The translations under genes and the position numbers were made by a program. Positions 50,692 to 59,923 of a stretch of DNA of 64,000 nt are shown piece by piece (positions within the stretch are counted from its first letter, which is position 1; each line of letters opens with the position of its first letter). This stretch comes from Hydrogenoanaerobacterium sp032017025 (GTDB lineage Bacteria > Bacillota > Clostridia > Oscillospirales > Ruminococcaceae), in contig NZ_DALZQO010000008.1 of NCBI RefSeq assembly GCF_032017025.1, forward strand, positions 59,510 through 123,509, in the 5' to 3' direction. The notes under the pieces are model-generated. The model ran no database searches. It was not told the origin of the DNA and was given only the letters and a program-made list of their open reading frames with translations.

Positions 50692-52746
50692 ATGAGCAAG
50701 GCTAAAAAGACAAAGTTAATTACCAAGGACATTCTGACGTCCTCCATTGCCAGTGCTTTTGCTAAGTTAAACCCCAAAACCATGATGAGAAACCCGGTTA
50801 TGTTTGTGGTTGAAGTGGGCTTTGCTGTTACGATACTGCTCTCGGTCTTTCCCAATATCTTCGGTGCAAATGGCAGCGATTTGAGGGCTTACAACATTAT
50901 TGTTTCCATTGTGCTTTTTGTTACGGTTTTGTTCGCAAACTTTGCCGAGGCCGTTGCCGAGGGCAGAGGAAAGGCGCAGGCTGCAAGCCTGAAGAAAACC
51001 CAGAAAGATACCAGTGCCAGACTGCTGTCTGAGGGCGTTGAACAAATCATCAACGCATCTGACCTAAAAAAGGGCGATATTGTATTGGTGAAAAGCGGCG
51101 AAAATATCCCGAACGACGGTGAGGTAATTGAGGGCATCGCATCGGTCGACGAATCCGCTATCACAGGTGAATCGGCCCCTGTGGTGAAAGAAAGCGGCGG
51201 CGATTTTGCCTTGGTAACCGGCGGCACCACTGTGGTAAGCGACTGGCTGAAAATCAAAATTACATCTTCCCCCGGCGAGTCGTTCCTCGATAAAATGATC
51301 GCCATGGTTGAGGGTGCATCCCGCCAGAAAACACCAAACGAAATTGCACTGAACACCCTGCTCGTCAGCCTTACCATTATCTTTTTAATCGTCATTGTCA
51401 CATTGTACCCCATTGCCCGCTACAGTGGTGTTGAAATCCCCGTTTCTACGCTGGTTGCACTGACCGTCTGCTTAATTCCCACTACCATAGGCGGCCTGCT
51501 CTCCGCCATTGGCATAGCGGGCATGGACAGAGTGACGAGGTTTAACGTTATCGCACTCTCCGGTAAATCGGTTGAGGCTTGCGGCGACGTAGATACCATG
51601 ATACTCGATAAAACCGGAACCATTACCTTTGGTAACCGTCTCGCATCAGAATTTATTGCGGTGCAGCATCAAGATAAAAACGAGCTGATTGAATGTGCGG
51701 TGGCATGCTCTTTGCAAGACGATACTCCCGAGGGGAAATCGATTGTAGAGCTTGGGCGAAAGCTTGGCGGTAATAGAACTACAGACCTCTACGCCAAAGC
51801 ACGCTTTATTGAGTTTACCGCCCAAACCCGTATGAGCGGCATTGACCTTGCCGACGGTACCAAAATTCGCAAAGGCGCTTCCGATGCCATTGCCGAATAC
51901 GTAAAGCAGCTTGGGGGTACTATCCCCAGTGACCTGCCCGACAAAGTAAGCAATGTCTCAAAGCTGGGCGGTACACCGCTGGTAGTGTGTGTTAACCAGA
52001 GGATTTTGGGTGTTATTTATTTAAAAGATACCGTAAAACCGGGCATGGCAGAGCGGTTTGCAAGGCTGCGGGAAATTGGGATTAAAACGATTATGTGCAC
52101 AGGTGACAATCCCCTTACCGCTGCTACCATAGCACAAGAGGCAGGTGTGGACGGTTTTGTTGCAGAGTGCAAGCCGGAGGATAAAATAGCGGTCATCAAA
52201 AAGGAGCAGGCAGAGGGCAAGCTTGTTGCTATGACGGGCGATGGTACCAACGACGCCCCCGCATTGGCTCAGGCAGATGTGGGCCTTGCCATGAACAGCG
52301 GCACTACCGCCGCCAAAGAGGCGGCTAACATGGTAGATTTGGATTCTGACCCCACCAAGATACTGGAGGTTGTGGAAATTGGCAAGCAGCTTCTAATTAC
52401 ACGCGGCTCACTCACCACCTTCAGTATCGCCAACGATGTGGCAAAATACTTTGCCATTATCCCCGCTATGTTTATGATGGCAATCCCACAGATGCAGATG
52501 CTCAACATCATGGGGCTGGCAACCCCCAACAGCGCTATTTTATCGGCTTTGATCTTCAACGCCATTATCATTCCGCTGCTGATTCCCATTGCGATGAAGG
52601 GCGTTCCGTATAAGCCGATGAGCTCAGCAAAAATGCTGGCTAAAAACATGCTGATCTATGGCTTGGGCGGTGTTATTACACCTTTTGTAGGCATTAAAGC
52701 AATTGATTTAATCATTGCACCCATGCTTCGCGCAATTGGGCTATAA
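50692..52746 (+). CDS. kdpB: K+-transporting P-type ATPase KdpB
   Basis: The 684-residue catalytic subunit has the P-type motifs: TGES near residue 160, DKTGTITFGN with the phosphorylated Asp near residue 307, SLQDDTPEGKSIVELG typical of KdpB, and GDGTNDAPALAQADVGLAM near residue 517. AAGGAGG precedes the ATG at 50692. It hydrolyses ATP to drive K+ uptake through KdpA. Confidence 0.97.
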   Translation: MSKAKKTKLITKDILTSSIASAFAKLNPKTMMRNPVMFVVEVGFAVTILLSVFPNIFGANGSDLRAYNIIVSIVLFVTVLFANFAEAVAEGRGKAQAASLKKTQKDTSARLLSEGVEQIINASDLKKGDIVLVKSGENIPNDGEVIEGIASVDESAITGESAPVVKESGGDFALVTGGTTVVSDWLKIKITSSPGESFLDKMIAMVEGASRQKTPNEIALNTLLVSLTIIFLIVIVTLYPIARYSGVEIPVSTLVALTVCLIPTTIGGLLSAIGIAGMDRVTRFNVIALSGKSVEACGDVDTMILDKTGTITFGNRLASEFIAVQHQDKNELIECAVACSLQDDTPEGKSIVELGRKLGGNRTTDLYAKARFIEFTAQTRMSGIDLADGTKIRKGASDAIAEYVKQLGGTIPSDLPDKVSNVSKLGGTPLVVCVNQRILGVIYLKDTVKPGMAERFARLREIGIKTIMCTGDNPLTAATIAQEAGVDGFVAECKPEDKIAVIKKEQAEGKLVAMTGDGTNDAPALAQADVGLAMNSGTTAAKEAANMVDLDSDPTKILEVVEIGKQLLITRGSLTTFSIANDVAKYFAIIPAMFMMAIPQMQMLNIMGLATPNSAILSALIFNAIIIPLLIPIAMKGVPYKPMSSAKMLAKNMLIYGLGGVITPFVGIKAIDLIIAPMLRAIGL

Positions 52747-52763
52747 AAAGGAGCGATTGAGTT

Positions 52764-53378
52764 ATGAATATAGGCAAAACTTTTAAAAACGCTGTGCTGC
52801 TCACTGTGGTTCTCATGCTTGTGTGCGGCCTTGCTTATCCGCTTCTGGTAACGGGCATTGGGCAGGTTCTGTTTCCGTCACAGGCAAACGGCAGCTTGGT
52901 GGAGGTAAACGGAAAAGCGGTTGGCTCACGGCTGGTGGGACAAGATTTTAAAGACGACAGGTTTATGAAATGCCGCCCCTCTGCGGTAAATTACAATACC
53001 TACACGCAAGAGCAGAAAGCTGACGGCAGCTATAGCGGCGTCGGCTCCGGCTCCAACAACTACGCACCGTCCAACAAAGCGTTGGCAAATCGGGTAGAGC
53101 AGGATATCTCCACTTTTTTGAAGCGCAACCCCGACGTAAAGCAAGAGGATATCCCCACCGACCTTTTGACAGCCTCCGGCTCGGGGCTTGATCCGCACAT
53201 CTCACCCGCATCGGCCAAGGTTCAAATTCCAGCACTGTCTAAAGCGACAGGGCTTACCGAAGCGGAGCTGACCGAAATTGTAGACGCGCATACAAACGAA
53301 AAACTGCTTGGTGTTTTTGGGGAAGAAACCGTCAATGTGCTGCTGGTAAATTTGGAGATATTCGAAAGAATTGGGTAA
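52764..53378 (+). CDS. kdpC: K+-transporting ATPase subunit KdpC
   Basis: The 204-residue subunit has one N-terminal membrane helix (TVVLMLVCGLAYPLLVTG) and an outer domain with FMKCRPSAVNYN near residue 71 and ASGSGLDPHISPASA near residue 139, the KdpC signature. It starts 17 bp after kdpB and closes the operon. Confidence 0.95.
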   Translation: MNIGKTFKNAVLLTVVLMLVCGLAYPLLVTGIGQVLFPSQANGSLVEVNGKAVGSRLVGQDFKDDRFMKCRPSAVNYNTYTQEQKADGSYSGVGSGSNNYAPSNKALANRVEQDISTFLKRNPDVKQEDIPTDLLTASGSGLDPHISPASAKVQIPALSKATGLTEAELTEIVDAHTNEKLLGVFGEETVNVLLVNLEIFERIG

Positions 53379-53619
53379 GCATCGGGTGATTCCAGTTGGA
53401 TTTGCCCTTGGTCAGATAGCGCGTGAAAAGCTCAGCCAACGGTTCTGACAAACTAACTATCAGGTTACAGCCCCTCAAACCCCGAAGCGATCAACCGCCG
53501 CTCCGGGGCTTTTCACATAGATACACCCCATCCATTACAGAAGAGCGGAGCTGACTAGCAACTCCGCTCATTAACATTGCAATCTACGCGCATACCATTC
53601 CCTGCGCTATGTTAGATCG
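53379..53619. other. Two hairpins after kdpC
   Basis: CCCCG (53480-53484) and CGGGG (53504-53508) with extra GCG/CGC pairing, followed by CTTTT, form a likely kdp terminator. A second hairpin, GAGCGGAG (53543-53550) with CTCCGCTC (53562-53569), has no T-run. Similar GCGGAGCTG text recurs at 63033. No gene is seen. Confidence 0.6.
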
Positions 53620-53635
53620 ATGCGTGGTTTAAATT

Positions 53636-53977
53636 TTAATGCCAATCACGGTGGTGTTCATGGCGGTCGTGACGGTCACGGTGGTCACGGTGGTCGCGGC
53701 GGCCATCATTGCGGCCATGGCGATCTCGGTTACGGTCTCGGCGAACCCAGTTAGGAAACCAGCGGCGACCTTCAGATGGAAAGAAAAATGAGCTCAATCT
53801 ATCGAACATATCTCTTAAGACCCTCTCTTGATTATTGTAAACTAATAACAGTTTATGTTTAGTAAATTTATAAGGTGACGCATAATAAGAGCGATCTGAC
53901 ACCATTCGTTTCATACTGTTTATGTGAATGGGAGTATTGGCTGCAAAAATATTATTGGTAAACAATATTTCGCTCAT
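53636..53977 (-). CDS. Hypothetical protein with His/Asp/Arg-rich tail
   Basis: The frame encodes 113 residues. The first 75 look like a normal globular sequence (MSEILFTNNIFAANTPIHIN); the last 35 are repeats of Asp, Arg and His (RRDHRDHRDRHDRHEHH), which could bind metal or nucleic acid. No ribosome site is obvious upstream of the ATG. The tail region is also open on the plus strand (53620-53754, 44 codons, Gly/His-rich), so which strand is coding is not settled. It does not match a family I know. Confidence 0.4.
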   Translation of the reverse strand: MSEILFTNNIFAANTPIHINSMKRMVSDRSYYASPYKFTKHKLLLVYNNQERVLRDMFDRLSSFFFPSEGRRWFPNWVRRDRNRDRHGRNDGRRDHRDHRDRHDRHEHHRDWH

Positions 53978-54105
53978 GTTGTTCTCGATACAAAGCTTTT
54001 TCTCTTAAGCAGGAGTACGGCCGTACCTATGAGCTTCGAGGTGAAGGGCCACAAAAGGCTTATTTTAAAAAAGTTATGCTCCGGTCTAACGGTATCACCG
54101 TTGTT

Positions 54106-55485
54106 TTACAGTGCTTTGGCCGCCACACGGCTCCCGTTTTGAATCTTGTTTTCGTAGGGGTTCAGAATCACCTCATCGCCTTCTTCTAAACCGGAGAGAA
54201 TTTCCACCCTGCCGCCACGCTGCACTCCCGTTTCTACCGGAACCAGCACAGCTTTTCTGCCCCTTACTACATAAACAGCGCTGCCTGCCTCATAGGGTAC
54301 AATGCTGCCCGCCAAAACGGAAAGGGCATTTTCAGCCGCTACAAACGAGAAGGTGACATCCACCTGGTGCCCCGCACCGGTGTTCGCAGGCATTTCGGAG
54401 GGAATTAGCTCTGCCACGCAGCGGTTTTCGGTCAATCCGATGGTGGAAACAACATCTTCCGCCACCGGAGATACAAACCGTACCGTTGCGGCAATGGCAG
54501 TACCATCGGCAAAACGGCATTGCGCTGTATCGCCAACACGCAAAGCCAGCGCATCCTGTACCAGCAGCGGCACTTCAATGAGCATCCCCTCCTCAAGATA
54601 CAAGCTTGCTACCGGCTGATTCTCGGCAACAAAATCCCCCTCATTCACCAAAATCCGCCAAATAACTCCACCGTGGGGAGCGGTTACCGTACCGAGCTCC
54701 AATTTTTCCTGCAAATCATCGATGGTAATTTGCAGCTGCTGCGCCGCAGCGTTGGCGCTGCTTTTGGCATAGGAATCGTTCTTACCCAATGCGGCAAGCT
54801 GCGCCTCGCAGGATGCGATTAGGTTATTGTAATAGGCTCGGGTGCTCTCTGAATTCTCGCTTGCGGCGATAATTAGGTTTTGGCGGGCGATGTTCATCTG
54901 GTTGCGCAGCGTATAAAGCTGGGTATCCAGTTCAGAATCCCCGCTGGTAAACCCGTCGTCGCCGTAGTAATCTTTAAAATCCTGGTAATTGCGGCGGGCT
55001 AGGGTGTAGTTGCTTTTTGCCACGCCCAACAGTGCCTCGGCCGATTCTCCGCTGCCGAACAGTCGGTCGTATTGCTGCTTTGCCGCAGTCAACTGCTGCC
55101 GAAGCTGCTCGGCGCGCAGCTTTATTTCTGCCTGCGTGGTGTCATTGCCGGAATAGATAGCCGCCTGCTGCAGCTTCAGCGACTTAATCTGATCTTCCAT
55201 CTGCTTTTTTGCGGTTGTTGCATCAATTTCAAAAAGGGTTTCGCCCCCTTCGATATCGCGCCCTGCATTAAATTCCAGCTTACCCACCGTCCCGGTAATG
55301 CCGGCGTTGATGGTAATGCTGCGCTCGGGCGACAGCTTGCCCTGCTCAGTAATGCTTTCGCTAAGGGCGCCGTAGGTTACCGCCTGCGTCTCCACAAGCT
55401 TTGGCTGCAGCAGATAGAATGCCCCCGCAATTACACAAACAACAAGCAGCCCCGCCGCAAGGATAAATTTATATTTTTTCTTCAT
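54106..55485 (-). CDS. HlyD/MacA-type efflux adaptor
   Basis: The 459-residue protein has one N-terminal membrane helix (FILAAGLLVVCVIAGAFYLL), then the lipoyl-type halves (ERSITINAGITGTVGKLEF and TVTAPHGGVIWRILV) separated by a coiled-coil rich in Gln and Leu (about residues 90-265), and beta-barrel parts to the end. This is the membrane-fusion or adaptor subunit of a MacAB-like exporter. The start at 55485 follows GAGGTG closely and lies 13 bp after the permease stop. Confidence 0.9.
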   Translation of the reverse strand: MKKKYKFILAAGLLVVCVIAGAFYLLQPKLVETQAVTYGALSESITEQGKLSPERSITINAGITGTVGKLEFNAGRDIEGGETLFEIDATTAKKQMEDQIKSLKLQQAAIYSGNDTTQAEIKLRAEQLRQQLTAAKQQYDRLFGSGESAEALLGVAKSNYTLARRNYQDFKDYYGDDGFTSGDSELDTQLYTLRNQMNIARQNLIIAASENSESTRAYYNNLIASCEAQLAALGKNDSYAKSSANAAAQQLQITIDDLQEKLELGTVTAPHGGVIWRILVNEGDFVAENQPVASLYLEEGMLIEVPLLVQDALALRVGDTAQCRFADGTAIAATVRFVSPVAEDVVSTIGLTENRCVAELIPSEMPANTGAGHQVDVTFSFVAAENALSVLAGSIVPYEAGSAVYVVRGRKAVLVPVETGVQRGGRVEILSGLEEGDEVILNPYENKIQNGSRVAAKAL

Positions 55486-55498
55486 ATCGCTCACCTCA

Positions 55499-57850
55499 TT
55501 ATTCTCGCTCACGCAGCAGCTCTACCGGCGTGATTTTTTTTAGCTTTTTATAGATCACCCGGTTGCTCCAGGCCACCGCAATAAAAATCAGACCAATCGA
55601 CATTACGAGCGATGTAGAATCCACAAAATCCGGAATTGAAAACATCTCAAGCGCCATACTTTTTGAGATCAGCCGGCTCATCGCCATCGTCATAGGAATC
55701 CCCAGCACCACCGCTCCGCAGGTCAGTATCCATTGGTTGACCGAAACGGTATCCAGGCACTGCTTATCAGAAAGCCCCAGCATCCGCATCGTGGCAATTT
55801 CTCTTTTCAGCTCTTCAAACGAGATGAGGGAACTGGTGTAGATGACCGCAAAACCAACCAGTACGCCCATTGCCGCCATCGCTGCCATAATCCCGCTGAT
55901 ATTGCCCATCATGCTGTGGTATTGTTCCACCCGCTGCTGCCTGTTTTGCACCGATGCCACCATTTTTGTGCCGTCAAGGCTGTGGCGCAGCTCCTGCTGC
56001 ACAGGAGCGGGGGCTTTGATCAGCACCGATGTGTAGACGTTTCGGTAATCGCTGATTTTTCCCACACTGTGATGGGACATATAGGCGTTGCTGCCCAGAT
56101 ACTGTGCCATAATGCCCGTTACGGCGACGCGGCTAACGCGTTTTTCGGGGTAGGATACTTCCACCTCAATGGAGTCGCCTGCTTTTACACCAAGCCGACC
56201 CGCCATATGTACCGAAAGAACAATCCCCTCGGGCTGTACCAACACTTGCCGGTCATTCTCGTCATAAAGGCGGCACAGGGAGGAATCCTCATCCATACCC
56301 TGTATCACACAATCCAGCTCTCCGCCTTTTCCGCGCAGCTTAACCGGCAGCTCGATGATACCCTCAATCTGTTCCATGCCCGGGCTGCGAATGGCGCTTA
56401 GGGCGTGATGAGCGGCCACAGGGCCGCTGAACGCTACAGTGATATCCTGCCGCTGGTTTTTTTCCAGATAATTGAACAGAAAAATGTCAAACATGCTGTT
56501 CATTGAAACCAGCGTCGCCGTAATCATATAGGCGCACGCAATGCCGAACAGTGAAAGCGCCGAACGCCGCCGATTGCGTGCAATGCTGCGCACCGCCATA
56601 AGCCCGGGCACGGTTAGCAACTTTATAAACCCCGGTAGCTTCTCTAAAAACAGGCGTCGGGCAGTTTTTGGTGCTGCCGGACGAAGCGCCTGGGCGGGCG
56701 CTAGCTTGCTGGAGATGCGTGTCGAGAGCCCACCCACCACCGCACAAAAACAAGTTGCGACAAGGGTACCGATAATCAGATACCGCATCGAAATTGGCTG
56801 CGAAACATTTGGTAAACTGAAATAAGCGCGGTAGAAATCCGCCATCGGCCCCGCGGCAAGGCTGCCGTAAATGCCGCCGCCTAGCCCCCCGCAAAACCCA
56901 ACCGCCGCGCCGTAGCCGGTATAGTGCAACGCTATGGCTCGCACAGGGATTCCCATCGCCATCATGGTGCCAATTTGCGTGCGCTGCTGTTCAATCAGCC
57001 GGTGCAGGGTGATGTAAAGAATAATTGCCGATATAAACAGGAACATAAAAGGGATGACGGTCGTCACCTTGTTGAGCTGCTCCAGCTCCATCTCAAGCAC
57101 CGAAACCGAGAGTTCATCTTTGTTTTCATAAACGCGGTAACAGCCATAGGGCTTCAGCAGCTGCTTCACCGCATCCTCCACATCGGCAAACTCCACGCCG
57201 TGCTCCAGTGTAAACACAATATTGTTCGTGCGCCCTTCCATCGAAAACAAGCGCGCCATGGTTCGGTAATCCATAAAGGCGGCGTCATAAGTTTCAGGGG
57301 TGGGCAGCAGCTCGTTGATATTCTTGATCATATAGATGTTCTCGGGTGATATCCCGCTGCCGGTTACTTCAAACGAGGTTTTTCGCCCGCCCACCGCCAA
57401 CTCAACGGTATCGCCCGCCGAAAGCCCATGCCCCTTGGAAAACCCGTCGCCCAAAACAATCTGCCTTTCTCCTGCCCACGGTAGGCTTCCGCGTGAGAGA
57501 AGCGGCAGGTTCAGCCCGCCCTGTTCAATCGATAAAAGCCTCAGTTCGGTGTCCTGCCCCATACCTGCAACCTGAACCGTTTTCACAAGGCGCCCCTGAG
57601 CCTGCTTGATACCCTCAATCTGTTCCAGCTTGCGCGTTACCGAAAGCGGCGCTTGCTGCACCTCAGCAAAGGCATCGGCAAATGAGGTTACTTTAAAAAA
57701 GTACTGCTTGGATTGCTCCAATTGGCCAGCGGCGATGGACAGCACCGAGTACCCGGCAAAGCCTACAGCGACAATCATGGCTGCCACCAGATACGACGCG
57801 GCGCTCTTTTGGATATCCCGCAGCATTTTTAAAAACAGGTATTTTACCAT
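55499..57850 (-). CDS. FtsX/MacB-type ABC transporter permease
   Basis: The 783-residue membrane protein has two FtsX-type halves: an N-terminal helix with a large outer domain (about residues 40-255), three helices near 260-370, another outer domain (about 440-640) and a final three-helix FtsX domain ending LKKITPVELLRERE. This long form is the Firmicutes type that exports lipids, peptides or drugs. It overlaps the ATPase gene by seven bases. Confidence 0.9.
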   Translation of the reverse strand: MVKYLFLKMLRDIQKSAASYLVAAMIVAVGFAGYSVLSIAAGQLEQSKQYFFKVTSFADAFAEVQQAPLSVTRKLEQIEGIKQAQGRLVKTVQVAGMGQDTELRLLSIEQGGLNLPLLSRGSLPWAGERQIVLGDGFSKGHGLSAGDTVELAVGGRKTSFEVTGSGISPENIYMIKNINELLPTPETYDAAFMDYRTMARLFSMEGRTNNIVFTLEHGVEFADVEDAVKQLLKPYGCYRVYENKDELSVSVLEMELEQLNKVTTVIPFMFLFISAIILYITLHRLIEQQRTQIGTMMAMGIPVRAIALHYTGYGAAVGFCGGLGGGIYGSLAAGPMADFYRAYFSLPNVSQPISMRYLIIGTLVATCFCAVVGGLSTRISSKLAPAQALRPAAPKTARRLFLEKLPGFIKLLTVPGLMAVRSIARNRRRSALSLFGIACAYMITATLVSMNSMFDIFLFNYLEKNQRQDITVAFSGPVAAHHALSAIRSPGMEQIEGIIELPVKLRGKGGELDCVIQGMDEDSSLCRLYDENDRQVLVQPEGIVLSVHMAGRLGVKAGDSIEVEVSYPEKRVSRVAVTGIMAQYLGSNAYMSHHSVGKISDYRNVYTSVLIKAPAPVQQELRHSLDGTKMVASVQNRQQRVEQYHSMMGNISGIMAAMAAMGVLVGFAVIYTSSLISFEELKREIATMRMLGLSDKQCLDTVSVNQWILTCGAVVLGIPMTMAMSRLISKSMALEMFSIPDFVDSTSLVMSIGLIFIAVAWSNRVIYKKLKKITPVELLRERE

Positions 57851-58551
57851 ACCATTTCCTCCGCCGAAACAGGCGATGTGTTTACTTCTATTCGCTCAAT
57901 TCTGCCGTCTCTCATGTGGAACACTCGGTCGGCCACCTGCGCCATACCTGCGTTATGTGTAATGGTAACCACCGGGCAACCCAGCCGCTTACGAACCTCC
58001 AACAGCAGCTTTACCACCGCCACGCTGTTTTTGCTGTCCAAAGCACCTGTGGGTTCGTCGCAGAGCAGCAGCCCGGGGTTTTTGACAATTGCCCGCGCAA
58101 TCGACACCCGTTGCTGCTCTCCGCCCGAAAGCTGCGACGGAAAATGATGCCCGCGCCCCTTAAGCCCCACCATCGCCATCACTTCGCCCGGGGACATCGG
58201 GTTTGGAACAATACTGGCCGCTAGCGCTACATTCTCCTCAGCGGTGAGGGAGGGAATGAGGTTAAAAAACTGGAAGATAAAGCCCACTACATCCTTGCGA
58301 TAATCCGAAAGCTGAGTATCGCTGTAATCGGTTAGCTCCTTATCGCGGTACCACAGCCGCCCTTTGGTGGGATGATCCATACCACCGAGCAGGTTGAGCA
58401 GCGTACTTTTGCCCGAGCCGGACGGCCCCAGCACCACAATGAATTCACCGCTATGGATTTCGAAGGAGGCATCTTGCAAGGCGTTTACCTCCACTTCATT
58501 TGCGCCATAGGTTTTATAAAGGGCTTCTCCCCGCAGTACAGTTTCTTTCAT
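57844..58551 (-). CDS. MacB/LolD-type ABC ATP-binding subunit
   Basis: The 235-residue ATPase has GPSGSGKST near residue 43, the signature LSGGEQQRV and LLLCDEPTGALDS, as in MacB and LolD proteins. AGGAGG seven bases before the ATG at 58551 fixes the start, which lies inside the 3' end of the TetR gene; transcription is therefore from the TetR promoter. Confidence 0.94.
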   Translation of the reverse strand: MKETVLRGEALYKTYGANEVEVNALQDASFEIHSGEFIVVLGPSGSGKSTLLNLLGGMDHPTKGRLWYRDKELTDYSDTQLSDYRKDVVGFIFQFFNLIPSLTAEENVALAASIVPNPMSPGEVMAMVGLKGRGHHFPSQLSGGEQQRVSIARAIVKNPGLLLCDEPTGALDSKNSVAVVKLLLEVRKRLGCPVVTITHNAGMAQVADRVFHMRDGRIERIEVNTSPVSAEEMVW

Positions 58552-59164
58552 GCCGCGCCTCCTCACTTAGAATTCCCATCCCGATGATATCGAAAATCTT
58601 TCCTATTTTTCGAATCGCCTCCTCATGGCCGTCTTTGCTGTAATATTCGCGCAGCGTCGTCGTCATAATAGGCAGAAACATCTGAACTACCAGCTCAAGG
58701 TCGGCGTCCTTGCGGATGAGCCCGCACTGCTGGTCGCGTTTTAAAAAATCAATCACACTATGCTGAGCAGTTTGCATCTGCTCGATGATGTGCTGCATAA
58801 ACTCGCTGCTGTCCTGTGTCATCAGCATACCGATACGATCGTACTTGGGGCAGCGCTGCACCCATTCGAGAATGGAGGGTACCGCTGCGATGGCCGCGTC
58901 AAAGAACGTAGCCCCCTCAGATAATGCAGGCGCACGCGAAAAAATCTCCATTTTTCCTTTGCTGATTTTTTCTATCACCAGCATATAGATATCTTCTTTA
59001 TTTCTAAAATATTGATAAAAGCTGCCTCGCGGAATTCCGGCCGCTTTCACAATGCGGTTGATGGAGGCATCGGAAAATCGGTATTCGGCAAACTCATCGA
59101 TCGCCGCCTCAAGAATACGGTTCTTTTTTTCCTCGGGCAGGTTTTCAAACGTAACAGTAGGCAT
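58514..59164 (-). CDS. TetR-family repressor of the exporter operon
   Basis: The 216-residue protein has the TetR N-terminal helix-turn-helix (KKNRILEAAIDEFAEYRF, then ASINRIVKAAGIPRGSFYQYF, residues 13-55) and a ligand-binding helical domain. It is first in its own operon with the ABC exporter and adaptor, overlapping the ATPase start by 38 bp. Two palindromes in its promoter are clear candidate operators, so it likely represses the operon until the exported compound binds. GGAGGAGC precedes its ATG. Confidence 0.93.
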   Translation of the reverse strand: MPTVTFENLPEEKKNRILEAAIDEFAEYRFSDASINRIVKAAGIPRGSFYQYFRNKEDIYMLVIEKISKGKMEIFSRAPALSEGATFFDAAIAAVPSILEWVQRCPKYDRIGMLMTQDSSEFMQHIIEQMQTAQHSVIDFLKRDQQCGLIRKDADLELVVQMFLPIMTTTLREYYSKDGHEEAIRKIGKIFDIIGMGILSEEARHERNCTAGRSPL

Positions 59165-59186
59165 TTTAGCTCCTCCAGTAAATAGT

Positions 59187-59202
59187 ATGACAGGGGTGTC
59201 AT
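59187..59202. promoter_or_regulatory. TetR operator 1
   Basis: ATGACAGGGGTGTCAT is a palindrome with ATGACA/TGTCAT arms. On the minus strand it lies between the promoter and the TetR start. Confidence 0.8.
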
Positions 59203-59211
59203 TTCAAGCAT

Positions 59212-59240
59212 AATATATCAGAAAAAAAGCAAAATGACAA
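59212..59240 (-). promoter_or_regulatory. Promoter of the TetR-exporter operon
   Basis: On the minus strand TTGTCA (59240-59235) and TATATT (59217-59212) stand 17 bases apart. The -35 box is part of operator 2. Confidence 0.8.
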
Positions 59241-59249
59241 GGGTGTCAT
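59234..59249. promoter_or_regulatory. TetR operator 2
   Basis: ATGACAAGGGTGTCAT shares fifteen of sixteen bases with operator 1 and overlaps the -35 box, 47 bp away from it. Confidence 0.8.
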
Positions 59250-59312
59250 GTAAATATTTTTTTACACCATATCCTAATAAAAACTTGGAAGCTAAAAAGC
59301 TTTTACAAATAA

Positions 59313-59344
59313 AAAACGATACCGCAAAATCGCAGCATCGTTTT
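59313..59344. terminator. Hairpin between the exporter operon and the ars region
   Basis: AAAACGAT and ATCGTTTT pair around a CCGC/GCAG-containing loop. It may end transcripts from either side. Confidence 0.6.
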
Positions 59345-59370
59345 GTTCGTCGCATCAATTTAAAAGTATA

Positions 59371-59421
59371 AGTGGCAGCGTATCGATGGGTAAGGGTGGT
59401 TCACAGACAGTACAGTTTTAA
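59371..59421 (+). pseudogene. TraG/VirD4-like fragment, copy 1
   Basis: Sixteen codons (SGSVSMGKGGSQTVQ plus Phe) match part of a conjugation coupling-protein gene and then hit TAA at 59419-59421. The same fifteen amino acids occur at 63620-63664, with six differences in 45 bases, all silent. So this is a truncated relic of a related but different gene copy, not a recent duplication. Confidence 0.7.
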
Positions 59422-59455
59422 AAGGAGGACGAAACTGATCAGCCACTGTATTAAA

Positions 59456-59905
59456 CTACTGGATGCCGTTTTCAACTTTAACCTCAATGCAACCGAGCTC
59501 ATGGTATCCTCTTGTTATAAGCATTCGATTCCTCAGTTCAAGAATGTTATGTTCAATGGATGATATCACTTTTAAAAACTCTTTGTCATCCTTGCCGGTC
59601 GGGTCATCCAATCCCCAATCTTCCCGGTGCTTACAAGGAAGAAACGGACACTCAACGTTACAGCCCATTGTTACCACAATATCCACAGGCGGAATTTCAG
59701 AAATCAGTTTTGAATACTGGGTTTTCTCCATGTCAATACCATACAGCTGTTTCATCAACCGTACTGCATCTTGATTCATCTGCGGTTTCGTTTCCGTCCC
59801 CGCAGAATAGCAATCCAAAATATCTCCGGCAAGGTGTTTCCCCAAAGCCTCCGCAATTTGGCTGCGGCAGGAATTGTGGACACAAACAAACGCTACTTTA
59901 ACCAT
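59456..59905 (-). CDS. arsC: Arsenate reductase, thioredoxin-coupled type
   Basis: The 149-residue enzyme reduces arsenate to arsenite. The low-molecular-weight-phosphatase loop CVHNSCR gives Cys8 and Arg14 (C-x5-R), and the redox Cys pair is in CNVECPFLPC near residue 82-91, as in the Staphylococcus pI258 ArsC that uses thioredoxin. DDPTGK supplies the catalytic Asp. It is the last gene of the cluster, 18 bp after arsA. Confidence 0.95.
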   Translation of the reverse strand: MVKVAFVCVHNSCRSQIAEALGKHLAGDILDCYSAGTETKPQMNQDAVRLMKQLYGIDMEKTQYSKLISEIPPVDIVVTMGCNVECPFLPCKHREDWGLDDPTGKDDKEFLKVISSIEHNILELRNRMLITRGYHELGCIEVKVENGIQ

Positions 59906-59923
59906 AAAAACATCCTTTCTTAT

